NCBI GenBank assembly: GCA_964537995.1
Contig: CAZICW010000006.1
Span: 1-51,235, forward strand
Source of the DNA: JAFLUQ01 sp964537995
GTDB lineage: Bacteria; Bacillota; Clostridia; UMGS1883
Direction: 5' to 3'
DNA: 51,235 nt
In this document: positions 16,533-25,441 of the stretch, piece by piece
How the letters are laid out: every line of letters starts with the position of its first letter
How positions within the stretch are numbered: the first letter of the stretch is position 1
The notes under the pieces: model-generated
The model's input: only the letters and a program-made list of their open reading frames with translations
Databases searched by the model: none
What the model was told of the DNA's origin: nothing
Position numbers and translations under genes: made by a program

Positions 16533-18092
16533 CTAAATTTCGTTGCGAAGAGCGGCTTCGGCGCAACGGATGCCGTCCGCCGCCGCGGACATGATTCCGC
16601 CCGCATAGCCCGCGCCCTCACCGCATGGATAAATTCCGCGTATGTTCGACTGAAAATCCTTCCCTCGGATAATTCTCAGCGGCGACGAGGAACGGCTCTC
16701 CACTCCCGTCAAGGGAGCGTCCGCAGCGGCAAAGCCGCGTATCCTGCGGTCAATCATAACAATCCCCGCACGGAGAGCGTCGGATATGAAGGAAGGGAAG
16801 AGCTGCCCTATGTCCGCCGCCGTAACGCCGATCGGATAGGTCGGCTCAACGCCGCCGAAGGAAACGGTTTTCTGTTTTTTCAGAAAATCTCCGACAAGAG
16901 TCACGGGAGCCTTGTAATTTCCGCCGCCCATGTAGAACGCCCGCTTTTCCAGCCTGCGCTGAAGCCGTATTCCGGCAAAAAGGTCGCCGTCGGGAAAATC
17001 GTCCGGCGAAACGGAAACCAGCAACGCGCTGTTGGCGTTTTTCCCGTCGCGCATAAAATTGCTCATGCCGTTGGTTACGACGGTTTTTTCCTCGCTTGCC
17101 GAGGCAATGACGCTCCCTCCGGGACACATACAGAAGGTATAAACTCCGCGCCCGTCCTTAAGATGAACCGCCGCCTTATAGTCCGCCGGCGGCAGTCCGG
17201 ATACGGAGCCGTACATTGCGCGCTGTATCATTGACTGGGAATGCTCTATGCGCACACCGACGGAAAACGGCTTCCGCTCCATCAGCAGGCCCTTCGCGCG
17301 GCAAAGCTCAAATATGTCGCGAGCGCTGTGTCCGGTCGCGAGAATAAGCGTGTCGGTTTCAAGTTCTTCCGAGGCGGCGGCTATGCCGACAAGCCGGCCG
17401 TTTTCAATGTAAATATCGCGCAGAGCGCAGTTAAAGCGCACCGTCGCGCCGAGAGAAATAAGCTTTTCGCGCAGACCGCGCACAACGCCGACGAGCTTGT
17501 CCGTGCCGATGTGTGGCTTGGCGAGATAGGCAATTTCGGGCGGCGCTCCTACGGAGATAAATTCGTCGATAACCTTTCTCAGACGGGGATCCTTCGTTCC
17601 CGTTGTCAGCTTGCCGTCGGAAAAGGTTCCGGCTCCGCCTTCGCCGAACTGCACGTTGCTTTCGGGATTTAAAGCGCCGCCGCTCTGAAACTCGGCGACG
17701 GTTTTCATTCTCCGCTCCACCTGCTCCCCGCGCTCTATGAGTATAGGCTCCGCTCCGGCATAGGCCAGAATAAGCGCGGCGAACAAACCGGCGGGGCCGC
17801 TGCCGACAACCACGGGGCGGCGCGAGAAACGGCTTACGGGCGGCAGAGGGTAGACATAGGGAGAATACGGCTCAACGTCCCGAAGCTTTAAATACCGTCC
17901 CTCGTTTTTAAGCTCGGCCTTTACCGACGCGGAATAATGAATATCGCTTTTGTCGCGTGCGTCAATCGACAGCTTCAGCAAAGAAACGCCGCCTATCGAA
18001 TCCGGCTCGGCGCGGAGCTTGTCGGCGACGGCATTTTTCAATTGCTCGTCCGTGAAGCCGACGGGCAGGCGCAGATTCAAAATTTTTAACAT
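16533..18092 (-). CDS. FAD-dependent dehydrogenase of unknown substrate (COG2509-like)
   Basis: This 519-residue flavoprotein has an N-terminal alpha/beta domain (MLKILNLRLPVGFTDEQLKNAV, about 1-75) and then an FAD-binding fold with VVGSGPAGLFAALILAYAG. The family-typical phrases NVQFGEGGAGTFSDGKLTTG and YPCGEGAGYAGGIMSAAADG are present. The latter holds the second FAD contact. The ATG at 18092 overlaps the end of the upstream flavoprotein gene by seven bases, with GGAAGG just before it. The open frame continues upstream but only as an overlap. The family is widespread in Clostridia, and I know of no established reaction for it. Confidence 0.82.
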   Translation of the reverse strand: MLKILNLRLPVGFTDEQLKNAVADKLRAEPDSIGGVSLLKLSIDARDKSDIHYSASVKAELKNEGRYLKLRDVEPYSPYVYPLPPVSRFSRRPVVVGSGPAGLFAALILAYAGAEPILIERGEQVERRMKTVAEFQSGGALNPESNVQFGEGGAGTFSDGKLTTGTKDPRLRKVIDEFISVGAPPEIAYLAKPHIGTDKLVGVVRGLREKLISLGATVRFNCALRDIYIENGRLVGIAAASEELETDTLILATGHSARDIFELCRAKGLLMERKPFSVGVRIEHSQSMIQRAMYGSVSGLPPADYKAAVHLKDGRGVYTFCMCPGGSVIASASEEKTVVTNGMSNFMRDGKNANSALLVSVSPDDFPDGDLFAGIRLQRRLEKRAFYMGGGNYKAPVTLVGDFLKKQKTVSFGGVEPTYPIGVTAADIGQLFPSFISDALRAGIVMIDRRIRGFAAADAPLTGVESRSSSPLRIIRGKDFQSNIRGIYPCGEGAGYAGGIMSAAADGIRCAEAALRNEI

Positions 18093-19291
18093 TGACCTTC
18101 CGCCCCTCCCGCGGCGGCAATTCCGGCTGCCGCGCCCGAAATCCACGCCCAATGGAGATTATAGCCGCCGCAGTCGCCGCAGACGTCCATAATTTCTCCA
18201 GCGAAATACAGCCCTCCGAGCAGCCTTGAACGCATGGTCTTCGGGTCTATTTCCGCGAGAGAAACTCCGCCGCGCGTTGTTTGGGCGTTTTCCCACGAAT
18301 TTGTTCCCGTGATGATAAAGCGCATATTTTTCAGCGCCGAAACAAAGGCTTTCAATTCACGCACTGTCAGCTCCGACGCCGGCTCGGCAGGATTGATTGC
18401 GGCAAGGGCGCAAGCGCGGCGCGTCAGATTTTTATGGAGATAGCCTCCCATGAAATCGGGCAGCGGCAAATCGCCGCAGCGCTCCGCCAGCTCGGAAAGC
18501 TCCGCCACGGCTTCGGAAAAGCCCGTATCGGGCAGAAGGTCGAGCACGACATCCATTTTGCCGCAAAATATTGACGAAAGCTGCATAATCGGTATGCCTG
18601 ACAGCCCGTAGTCGGTGAACTGAATTTCACCCTTTTCCTCGCGGACACATTCTCCGTTTACGACTGCCGAAGCACGGGCGTGAGCGCGTATGCCCCGGAG
18701 CGATTTGTCGCAGTCCGCGGCGCGGAGCTGCACAAGCGCGGGATACACGGCAAGCACCTTATGCCCCAGAGCCTCCGCTATCTCGAAGCCGCTCCCGTCG
18801 GTGCCGAAAACCGGCGCGGCTTTTCCGCCGCAGGCGAGAATAAGGCGGTCGAACAGCTCTCCTTCGACAAGGAAACGTCCGCGCAGACTGTCTGCGCGTC
18901 TGACCTTGCTTCCTACGCGAAGCTCGACGCCAAGGCGCAGACATTCAAAGCGGAGCGCGTCGCACACGGCTCCGGCACGCATACTTTTAGGATAGGCGCG
19001 GCCGTCCTCTATAGCGAACGGCACCCCCACGGAAGCGAAAAAATCGCGTACAAAGCCAAAGCCCCTGCCGTCAAGCGCGGTTTCCACAAAGTCGGGACGG
19101 CGGGTCGTATAATTTTTCGGCGAAATATTAACATTTGTAAGGTTGCAGCGCCCGTTCCCCGTTGAGAGAATTTTTTTGCCGACACGGTCATTGCCCTCGA
19201 AAACCGCAACGTATGAGTCAAGGGAGGTTCGTTTCGCGAAGATCGCCGCCGTAAGACCTGCCGCGCCGCCGCCTATGACCGCGATTTTCAT
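18086..19291 (-). CDS. HI0933/BaiN-like NAD(P)/FAD-dependent oxidoreductase
   Basis: This 401-residue flavoprotein belongs to the HI0933 (YhiN, BaiN) family. The FAD motif VIGGGAAGLTAAIFAKR opens the protein, KKILSTGNGRCNLTN is the family signature, and FAGEIMDVCGDCGGYNLHWAWISG closes it. BaiN members have been linked to bile-acid ring reduction in some Clostridia, but most members have no known reaction, so I do not extend that to this gene. Its ATG overlaps the stop of gpsA by four bases (ATGA), a sign of translational coupling. Confidence 0.85.
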   Translation of the reverse strand: MKIAVIGGGAAGLTAAIFAKRTSLDSYVAVFEGNDRVGKKILSTGNGRCNLTNVNISPKNYTTRRPDFVETALDGRGFGFVRDFFASVGVPFAIEDGRAYPKSMRAGAVCDALRFECLRLGVELRVGSKVRRADSLRGRFLVEGELFDRLILACGGKAAPVFGTDGSGFEIAEALGHKVLAVYPALVQLRAADCDKSLRGIRAHARASAVVNGECVREEKGEIQFTDYGLSGIPIMQLSSIFCGKMDVVLDLLPDTGFSEAVAELSELAERCGDLPLPDFMGGYLHKNLTRRACALAAINPAEPASELTVRELKAFVSALKNMRFIITGTNSWENAQTTRGGVSLAEIDPKTMRSRLLGGLYFAGEIMDVCGDCGGYNLHWAWISGAAAGIAAAGGAEGQC

Positions 19292-20289
19292 AATAGCTGA
19301 TCCTCGCTTTTCGCTGCGCGCGTCATAAGGTCGCGGACTGCCTGCGAGGGATTTTTTCCTTCAAACAGCACGGCGTAGGCCTGGTTTATAATCGGCAGCT
19401 CCACGCCGTATTTCAGACCGAGGGCATATGCCGCCTTTGTCGCGCCGACGCCCTCAACGGTCGTATGCACGGCTTCAAGAGCCTCGTTCAGGCTTTTCCC
19501 CTGACCGAGAAGGATTCCCGCGCGGCGGTTTCGGCTGTGCATACTTGTACAGGTGACAATGAGGTCGCCGACGCCGCTGAGTCCCGCGAAGGTTTTTTCC
19601 TTTGCGCCCATTTTTACGCCGAGACGCGTTATTTCATGAAGTCCGCGCGTCATCAGCGCGGCCTTTGTATTGTCTCCGAAGCCGCAGCCGTCGGTTATTC
19701 CGGCGCAGAGCGCGATTACGTTTTTCAGCGCTCCGCCAAGCTCCACTCCGCACACGTCGGGATTGGTGTAGACGCGGAAGGTTTCGGAATTGAACAGCGA
19801 CTGCACAAGCCTTGCCGCGTCAGGATCGGAGGAGGCGGCGACATTGGTTGTCGGGATTCCGCGCGCGACCTCCTCGGCATGGCTCGGCCCGCTGAGAACC
19901 ACGATAGGAGAGGACGGAAGCTGCTCGGCAAAAACCTCGGAAATTCTTTTAAGACTGCTTTCGTCTATGCCCTTTGAAACATTGACGAGGATTTTCCCGT
20001 CCGCAACGCCACTGAGCTTCCGCGCCGTAGAGCGCACCGCCTTGCTCGGCACCGCGCTGACGATAAGCTCGCCGAAAGCGGCGGCCTCCTCAAGGTTTGA
20101 GGTAAATACGAGGTCGGCGCCGCCGAAGGGTACGCCGGGAAGAAATTCCTTGTTTTCTCTGTCATTTTTGAGACGTTCGCTCTCCTGCGGGAAATAGCTC
20201 CAAAGACAGATTTTATGTCCGCATTTGTCGAGGTGCAGCGCAAGCGCCGTACCCCAGCCGCCGCTGCCGAGTACAGATATGGAAGCCAT
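19288..20289 (-). CDS. gpsA: Glycerol-3-phosphate dehydrogenase [NAD(P)+]
   Basis: GpsA makes sn-glycerol-3-phosphate from dihydroxyacetone phosphate for membrane lipid synthesis in the cytoplasm. The dinucleotide motif VLGSGGWGTALA opens the protein, with VSKGI and VLSGPSHAEEVARG in the middle. The catalytic-lysine region is GGALKNVIALCAGITDG, followed by LSGVGDLIVTC. At 333 residues the length fits. I start at the ATG at 20289, eight bases after AAAGGAG, and not at the GTG nine bases earlier, which abuts that site. It follows plsY, the next step in phospholipid synthesis, by 33 bases. Confidence 0.95.
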   Translation of the reverse strand: MASISVLGSGGWGTALALHLDKCGHKICLWSYFPQESERLKNDRENKEFLPGVPFGGADLVFTSNLEEAAAFGELIVSAVPSKAVRSTARKLSGVADGKILVNVSKGIDESSLKRISEVFAEQLPSSPIVVLSGPSHAEEVARGIPTTNVAASSDPDAARLVQSLFNSETFRVYTNPDVCGVELGGALKNVIALCAGITDGCGFGDNTKAALMTRGLHEITRLGVKMGAKEKTFAGLSGVGDLIVTCTSMHSRNRRAGILLGQGKSLNEALEAVHTTVEGVGATKAAYALGLKYGVELPIINQAYAVLFEGKNPSQAVRDLMTRAAKSEDQLL

Positions 20290-20322
20290 ACGGCACACTC
20301 CTTTCAGATAGGTGTTTTTGCT

Positions 20323-20961
20323 CTATTTGCCCGAACGCTTGCCGAGGCGGTTTTCCGTTCCCTTTGCCAGCCGTTTTATGTTTTCGGTGTGGCGAAGTAC
20401 GCAAAGCAACCCCGCGGCTACGGTAAATACACACAGAGCAAGGCTCGAATCCAAACCGAGACATTTGAAGGTAATAGCTGCGGCGGGAGCGGCAATTGCC
20501 GCCGCTATCGAGCCGACGGAAACATAGCGCGTTATCGCTGCGAGAATCAGAAATACTCCGAGCGCAATCAACGCGACGCGCCAATCAAGCACAAGCAGCA
20601 CGGCAAAGCTCGTCGCGACGCCTTTGCCGCCCTTGAAGTCGTAATAGCAGGGAAAGCTGTGTCCCAGTATAGCGCCGAAGCCCGCGACGCAGGCGCAGAC
20701 GTCGGTACGGGGATAAATTGCGCGCGCAATCAGCACAACCGCCGCCCCTTTAAGCAAATCAAGAATAAACACGATTGCCGCCGGAGCCTTTCCGTAGGTG
20801 CGCAGAACATTGGTTGCGCCGGCATTTTTGCTGCCGTGCTTTCTTATGTCGTCCTTCTTAAAAAGCTTGGAGTATATTATGGCGAAATTGCACGAGCCCA
20901 CAAGATACCCCATTAAAAGCATGAGAATAATCTCTCCCATCGAAATGCTGCCCGTTATCAT
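20323..20961 (-). CDS. plsY: Glycerol-3-phosphate acyltransferase PlsY
   Basis: PlsY is an integral membrane enzyme that acylates glycerol-3-phosphate with acyl-phosphate, the first step of phosphatidic acid synthesis in Gram-positive bacteria. Its 212 residues hold about five membrane spans. The conserved loops are GYLVGSCNFAIIYSK, DIRKHGSKNAGATNVLRTYGK and LGHSFPCYYDFKGGKGVAT, which carry the phosphate-binding and catalytic residues. The ATG overlaps the stop of der by four bases, so translation is coupled. GpsA, which supplies the substrate, is encoded directly downstream. Confidence 0.95.
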   Translation of the reverse strand: MITGSISMGEIILMLLMGYLVGSCNFAIIYSKLFKKDDIRKHGSKNAGATNVLRTYGKAPAAIVFILDLLKGAAVVLIARAIYPRTDVCACVAGFGAILGHSFPCYYDFKGGKGVATSFAVLLVLDWRVALIALGVFLILAAITRYVSVGSIAAAIAAPAAAITFKCLGLDSSLALCVFTVAAGLLCVLRHTENIKRLAKGTENRLGKRSGK

Positions 20962-22280
20962 TTTTCCTTGCTCCTTTCACGGATTATGAACCTCAGCGGA
21001 ACGGACGTCAGCCCGAAGGCCTCGCGAACCTGATTTTCTATATACCGGATATAGCTGAAATGCGCCAAGGATTTGTCGTTTACAAATATTACAAAGGTCG
21101 GCGGCTTGACGGCTGCCTGAGTGATATAGTAGAGCTTAAGACGCTTGCCCTTGTCCGACGGCGGCTGCACGCGCAGCGCCGCGTCCGCGAGAATGTCGTT
21201 AAGCACTCCCGTGCGGACGCGCGTCGCGCTCTGCTCCGAAACGAGCTTTATATTGTCGAATATTTTGTCCACTCTCTGCCCCGTGAGCGCGGAAATATAC
21301 AAAATCGGCGCGTAGGGCATGAAGCTGAGAGTGGCGCGAATACTTTCCGTAAAAGCGTTTGCGGTTTTGCCGTCCTTCTCGACGGCGTCCCACTTATTCA
21401 CAATTATGATTGAAGCCTTGCCTTCCTCGTGGGCATAGCCCGCGATTTTTGCGTCCTGCTCGGTAATACCCTCCAACGCGTCAATCAGAATCAGGCACAC
21501 GTCGCTGCGCTCAACGGCGTTCAGCGAACGGATTACGCTGTAGCGCTCAACGGCGTTCTCAACCTTGGATTTCCGCCTCATTCCGGCGGTGTCGATAAAG
21601 GTATAGCTCTGCCCGTCGCGTTCATATTCGGAATCCACGGCGTCGCGCGTAGTTCCCGCCGTCGGGGAAACTATAACGCGGTTTTCGCCGAGAATACGGT
21701 TAATCAGGCTGCTTTTCCCGACGTTCGGCTTTCCGACGACGGCGACCTTTATGCTGCTGCTTTCCTCTTCCTCGGCTTCGGCGGGAAAACGGCGAACGCA
21801 CTCGTCCAAAACGTCGCCGACCCCCATTTTATGGATTGAGGAAATCGCGATCGGGTCTCCCAGACCGAGATTGTAAAATTCGTAAAATTCCATCGGCGGC
21901 TCTCCCGGGGAATCCGCCTTGTTCACGGCAAGCACAACGGGCTTGCCGCTTTTTTGCAGCATGACGGCGACGTCGCTGTCCGCGGCGGTCAGACCGTCGC
22001 GGACATTTACCATGAAAATTATAACGTCGGCGGTGTCAATGGCGATTTTTGCCTGAAGCGCCATCTGCGACGGTATGGATTCCTTTGAATAAGGCTCTAT
22101 TCCGCCGGTGTCAATCAGGGTGAAGCTCTTTCCGCACCATTCGCCCGACGCGTATATGCGGTCGCGCGTCACCCCCGGGGTGTCCTCGACAATTGAAATG
22201 CGCTGACCCGCAATTTGGTTGAACAGCGTGGATTTCCCCACGTTAGGCCGCCCCACTATGGCAATCGTTGGTTTCGGCAT
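20958..22280 (-). CDS. der: Ribosome assembly GTPase Der (EngA)
   Basis: Der is a double-GTPase needed to mature the 50S ribosomal subunit. Two G domains are present in tandem, the first with GRPNVGKST at residues 10-18, DTPGVTRDR and NKAD, the second with GKPNVGKSS, DTAGMRRKSK and NKWD. A KH-like domain ends the protein (about 345-440). The length of 440 is normal. I start at the ATG at 22280, ten bases after GGAGGT, and reject the TTG six codons earlier. It sits between ispG (39 bases away) and plsY (overlapping). Confidence 0.96.
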   Translation of the reverse strand: MPKPTIAIVGRPNVGKSTLFNQIAGQRISIVEDTPGVTRDRIYASGEWCGKSFTLIDTGGIEPYSKESIPSQMALQAKIAIDTADVIIFMVNVRDGLTAADSDVAVMLQKSGKPVVLAVNKADSPGEPPMEFYEFYNLGLGDPIAISSIHKMGVGDVLDECVRRFPAEAEEEESSSIKVAVVGKPNVGKSSLINRILGENRVIVSPTAGTTRDAVDSEYERDGQSYTFIDTAGMRRKSKVENAVERYSVIRSLNAVERSDVCLILIDALEGITEQDAKIAGYAHEEGKASIIIVNKWDAVEKDGKTANAFTESIRATLSFMPYAPILYISALTGQRVDKIFDNIKLVSEQSATRVRTGVLNDILADAALRVQPPSDKGKRLKLYYITQAAVKPPTFVIFVNDKSLAHFSYIRYIENQVREAFGLTSVPLRFIIRERSKEK

Positions 22281-22319
22281 ATTAAATTTTACCTCCAATA
22301 ATTCTGCGCGGTCGCAGTA

Positions 22320-23369
22320 TTACATTTTTTCTATTTCCGCAAAAAGCTCGTCGATTGCGCTTTCAATCGGCACCTTGCGGAGAATTTCCCCGCGGCAAAA
22401 GAGCAGAGCGGAGTCTTCGCCGCAGGCAAAGCCTATGTCGGCTTCGCGCGCTTCGCCCGGCCCGTTCACTACGCAGCCCATAACGGCGACGCGAATATCC
22501 TTATTGACTCCCTCCAAACGGGCGGAAACTTCGTTCGCGAGGGCAATCATATTCTTTACGCGGCAGCGTCCGCAGGTCGGACATGAGGTCATTTTCGCGC
22601 CCGAACGCAGATTCAGAGCCTTAAGCAGCTCAATCCCCGCACGAACCTCCTTTACGGGATCGGCGGTCAAGGAAACGCGGATTGTGTCGCCTATGCCGCG
22701 CAGCAGCAGCGAGCCTATGCCCGCACAGCTTTTGACAAGCCCCGTATATTCCGTGCCGGCCTCGGTTACGCCGAGATGCAGAGGATAGTCGATAATTTCG
22801 GAAATTTTTTCGTATGCTTCGACCATCAGCGGTACGCTGCTGGATTTTATCGAAAGCGCTATGTCGCGAAAGCCGCAGTCCTCCAGAAGCCTTATGTGAC
22901 CGAGGGCGCTTTCGCAGAGCGCGTCCGCCGTAGGATGCCCGTATTTTTCAAGAAGCTCCTTTTCAAGCGATCCGCCGTTCACGCCGATTCTTATCGGCAC
23001 TCCTCTCTCTCCGCAGGCGTCCGCCACGGCGCGAACCTTGTCGGCTCCGCCGATGTTTCCGGGGTTTATACGGATTTTGTCGGCTCCGCTTTTCACACAT
23101 TCGAGCGCGAGCCGAAAGTCGAAATGAATGTCGGCGACAAGGGGAATGTCCGTCCGTTCCTTTATTTGCTTAATTGCCTTGGCGGCGGCCGTATCAAGCA
23201 CGGCGACGCGAGCTATGTCGCAGCCCGCCGCCTTAAATTCGTTGAGTTGGCGCACAGTCGCTTCGACGTCCCGAGTGTCCGTCGTACACATGGACTGCAC
23301 GCTTATCGGCGCGCCGCCTCCGATTTTAACTCCGCCGACATCAATCTGACGAGTTTGCTTTCTTTCCAT
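22320..23369 (-). CDS. ispG: 4-hydroxy-3-methylbut-2-en-1-yl diphosphate synthase
   Basis: IspG (GcpE) is the iron-sulphur enzyme of the non-mevalonate isoprenoid pathway that turns MEcPP into HMBPP. The TIM barrel carries the family start PISVQSMCTTDTRD. The [4Fe-4S] ligands are C263, C266 (CPTCGRC) and C299 (MGCVVNGPGE, with E306 as the extra ligand). At 349 residues it is the short bacterial form. It begins nine bases after the PqqD-like gene, so the two share a transcript. Confidence 0.96.
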   Translation of the reverse strand: MERKQTRQIDVGGVKIGGGAPISVQSMCTTDTRDVEATVRQLNEFKAAGCDIARVAVLDTAAAKAIKQIKERTDIPLVADIHFDFRLALECVKSGADKIRINPGNIGGADKVRAVADACGERGVPIRIGVNGGSLEKELLEKYGHPTADALCESALGHIRLLEDCGFRDIALSIKSSSVPLMVEAYEKISEIIDYPLHLGVTEAGTEYTGLVKSCAGIGSLLLRGIGDTIRVSLTADPVKEVRAGIELLKALNLRSGAKMTSCPTCGRCRVKNMIALANEVSARLEGVNKDIRVAVMGCVVNGPGEAREADIGFACGEDSALLFCRGEILRKVPIESAIDELFAEIEKM

Positions 23370-23378
23370 CGCGGCCGC

Positions 23379-23648
23379 CTACCTTTCGGCGATTCCCAGC
23401 TCAACCAGCTTGGAAACAAAGGTTTCGGCGGCTTCGCGCGCGCCCGCCTCGTCGATTTCATATTCGTCCAGCATTGCCGCGACAAGCTCGTCCATCGAAA
23501 TTTCATCGGCGAGCTTGTTGAAAATAAAGGCGCCCGTTTCGTTTATCGTTATCAGCTTGCTGAAATTCAAGACCTCTCCGCCGCCAAGCTTCACAATAAC
23601 ATATGTGCCGCTGACCTTTCTGAGTTTATATTTACCGTTAAGCTTCAT
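23379..23648 (-). CDS. Orphan PqqD-like small protein
   Basis: This 89-residue protein has the PqqD-like winged-helix fold seen in RiPP recognition elements. A beta-rich start (YVIVKLGGGEVLNFSKLITINETGAFIFNKL) is followed by helices (MDELVAAMLDEYEI... AAETFVSKLVELG). PqqD proteins usually present a precursor peptide to a radical SAM enzyme. No radical SAM gene or precursor peptide is visible near this one. GGAGGGA precedes the ATG and a perfect promoter lies upstream. It is the first gene of the ispG-der-plsY-gpsA transcript. Its function here is unknown. Confidence 0.75.
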   Translation of the reverse strand: MKLNGKYKLRKVSGTYVIVKLGGGEVLNFSKLITINETGAFIFNKLADEISMDELVAAMLDEYEIDEAGAREAAETFVSKLVELGIAER

Positions 23649-23684
23649 TTTTGTCCCTCCGCAGCTATAATTTCAGTATCTATA

Positions 23685-23713
23685 ATTATATCATACAATG
23701 CCGCGATTGGCAA
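23685..23713 (-). promoter_or_regulatory. Promoter of the pqqD-like/ispG/der/plsY/gpsA operon
   Basis: On the minus strand TTGCCA (23713-23708), a 17-base spacer and TATAAT (23690-23685) stand about 40 bases before the first gene. I see no other strong promoter inside the operon until the corC-like gene. Confidence 0.7.
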
Positions 23714-23877
23714 GAAAAATTTCATTGCCGAGCCGCATTTTAAAATTATCCGGCGCCGCTTTTGGCAATACGGCCTTTCAAAATTTACAAAATTGTTAAA
23801 ATTGTTTTACATATCGGTTCTATTTTTGGGTTAGTATAAATATATTGTAATGAAAAGCCTTAAAAGGAATGATACGA

Positions 23878-25185
23878 ATGCAGATTGAAAACACGAATAC
23901 CTTTATGGTTTCCGGCGGCTGCTCCGATAAAAATGCGGAAAAACCGCCGGAAGCCGAAAAGCGCGGCGCCAAGCGGCCGCTGCCGTCAATTAAGCCGAGC
24001 GGCGCAGCCGTGCGGCGATTTATGAAAGACTTTGCGTCAGCCGTAAGAGAAGGACGCAGGAAACTTCTCCTTACGGCGGCGGGGCTGGCAATAACGGCGG
24101 TCGGAGCCGCGGCTCTCGGAACCTACTGCACCGTCGGCGTAAACTATTATTGCGGCGGCACGCTGCTGTGTACCGTCGCCGCAACCGACGACGCGGCGGC
24201 AATAATAGGGCTTGCGGCACAGCGTGCCGATGAGCTTGGCGTTCCGGAGCAGGAAATTCAGACCTCCGCAAAGCTCGCTCTGAAAAGCAGCCTTGTAGGC
24301 GGAGAGGACGCGATAAACGCGATTCTTGCGGCTTCGCCTTATCTTTGCCGCGCGTATATCGTCTCGGCGGACGGAAAGGATCTCTTTACTGTGGAAAGCA
24401 AAAATGCCGTAAGCGTCGCTCTCGACGAATATGTCAAAAAGTATAGTCTCAATTCAAGCGCTTCTCTTTCCGGCGATGTTGAAATCCGAGAGCAGATTGT
24501 GAGCAGGAACGATCTGACGCCGACAGACACAATTACCTCCGTTTTGGAGGAGAGCGGCGTGCTTACCGTGATGAATACGGTGGATCTTACAGAGCAGTAT
24601 ACGATTGCCCATGAAACCGAGGAAATAGCCGACGATACTCTGTTTGAAGGCGAAACCGTCGTTGAAACGGAGGGTTCGGACGGTACCGAGGTATTGGTGA
24701 ACGAACAGATTTACAGCAACGGCGAGCTGCTCTCATCGGCAATAATAAGCAGTGAAACCAAGCTTGAGCCCGTGACGGAGGTACTTCGCGTAGGAACAAA
24801 GCCGCGCAACGCTCTTGAGGAAGGACTGAGCTATCCGCTTTCGGGAAGGCTCAGCAGCGGCTTTGGAGAACGCTGGGGACGCCAGCATCGCGGCGTAGAC
24901 CTTGCCGTCGGCATGGGAACTCCCGTTGCGGCAGCCGCGTCCGGCACCGTTATCTGCGCCGAGTACAAGGAAAGCTACGGAAATATTGTTCAGGTTGATC
25001 ACGGCTACGGGATAGTAACGACCTATGCTCATCTTGATTCAATAGCCGTCGCCGTCGGACAGAAGGTTGAGCGCGGCGAGGTTCTGGCTTACAGCGGAAA
25101 CACCGGAAATTCAACGGGCCCGCACCTCCATTTTGAAGTGATTCTCAACGGAGAGTATCTAAATCCTCTTGACTATTTATTGTGA
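23878..25185 (+). CDS. Membrane-anchored M23 peptidase with G5 domain
   Basis: This is a cell-wall endopeptidase of the LytM/M23 type. A cytoplasmic N terminus of about 60 residues precedes one membrane helix (about 62-84). Residues about 235-309 form a G5 domain. The M23 domain at about 320-430 has all expected zinc and catalytic residues: H337 and D341 (HRGVD), H385 (YAHLD), and H416 and H418 (GPHLHFE). I start at 23878, which is eight to twelve bases after AAAAGGA. The ATG at 23869 lies too close to that site. It probably cuts peptidoglycan cross-links outside the membrane during growth or division. Confidence 0.9.
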   Translation: MQIENTNTFMVSGGCSDKNAEKPPEAEKRGAKRPLPSIKPSGAAVRRFMKDFASAVREGRRKLLLTAAGLAITAVGAAALGTYCTVGVNYYCGGTLLCTVAATDDAAAIIGLAAQRADELGVPEQEIQTSAKLALKSSLVGGEDAINAILAASPYLCRAYIVSADGKDLFTVESKNAVSVALDEYVKKYSLNSSASLSGDVEIREQIVSRNDLTPTDTITSVLEESGVLTVMNTVDLTEQYTIAHETEEIADDTLFEGETVVETEGSDGTEVLVNEQIYSNGELLSSAIISSETKLEPVTEVLRVGTKPRNALEEGLSYPLSGRLSSGFGERWGRQHRGVDLAVGMGTPVAAAASGTVICAEYKESYGNIVQVDHGYGIVTTYAHLDSIAVAVGQKVERGEVLAYSGNTGNSTGPHLHFEVILNGEYLNPLDYLL

Positions 25186-25200
25186 AATTTGCACAAAAAC

Positions 25201-25241
25201 AGCTCCGAAAGCTTGGACAGCTTTTGGAGTTATTTTTTTTT
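25201..25241 (+). terminator. Terminator after the M23 peptidase gene
   Basis: A 13-base stem with two G-U pairs (25201-25213 with 25219-25231) and a five-base loop is followed by a run of eight T. It starts 15 bases after the stop codon. Confidence 0.85.
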
Positions 25242-25249
25242 AAAAACAT

Positions 25250-25278
25250 TTGCAATTTATTTTTCGCTGTGCTATAAT
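25250..25278 (+). promoter_or_regulatory. Promoter of tRNA-Arg
   Basis: TTGCAA (25250-25255), a 17-base spacer and TATAAT (25273-25278) end 17 bases before the tRNA. Confidence 0.75.
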
Positions 25279-25295
25279 AACTTTTGTTAACGTAT

Positions 25296-25372
25296 GTGCT
25301 TGTAGCTCAGTTGGATAGAGTACTTGGCTACGAACCAAGGGGTCGGGGGTTCGAATCCCTTCAAGCACGCCA
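25296..25372 (+). tRNA. tRNA-Arg (anticodon ACG)
   Basis: A full cloverleaf of 77 bases is present. The acceptor arms are GTGCTTG and CAAGCAC with an encoded GCCA end. The D arm is normal, the anticodon stem-loop is CTTGG-CTACGAA-CCAAG with anticodon ACG at 25330-25332, and the T arm holds GGTTCGAATCC. The A at position 34 is expected to be edited to inosine so that the tRNA can read CGU, CGC and CGA. Confidence 0.97.
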
Positions 25373-25374
25373 TC

Positions 25375-25406
25375 GGTAGTATCTGCTTGCGCGATACTAC
25401 CTTTTT
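25375..25406 (+). terminator. Terminator of the tRNA-Arg gene
   Basis: A perfect nine-base stem (GGTAGTATC at 25375-25383 and its complement at 25393-25401) with a nine-base loop is followed by TTTTT. Confidence 0.8.
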
Positions 25407-25441
25407 ATCTCTTTTTGCATTTCGGAAAGAAGGTTTAAGCC

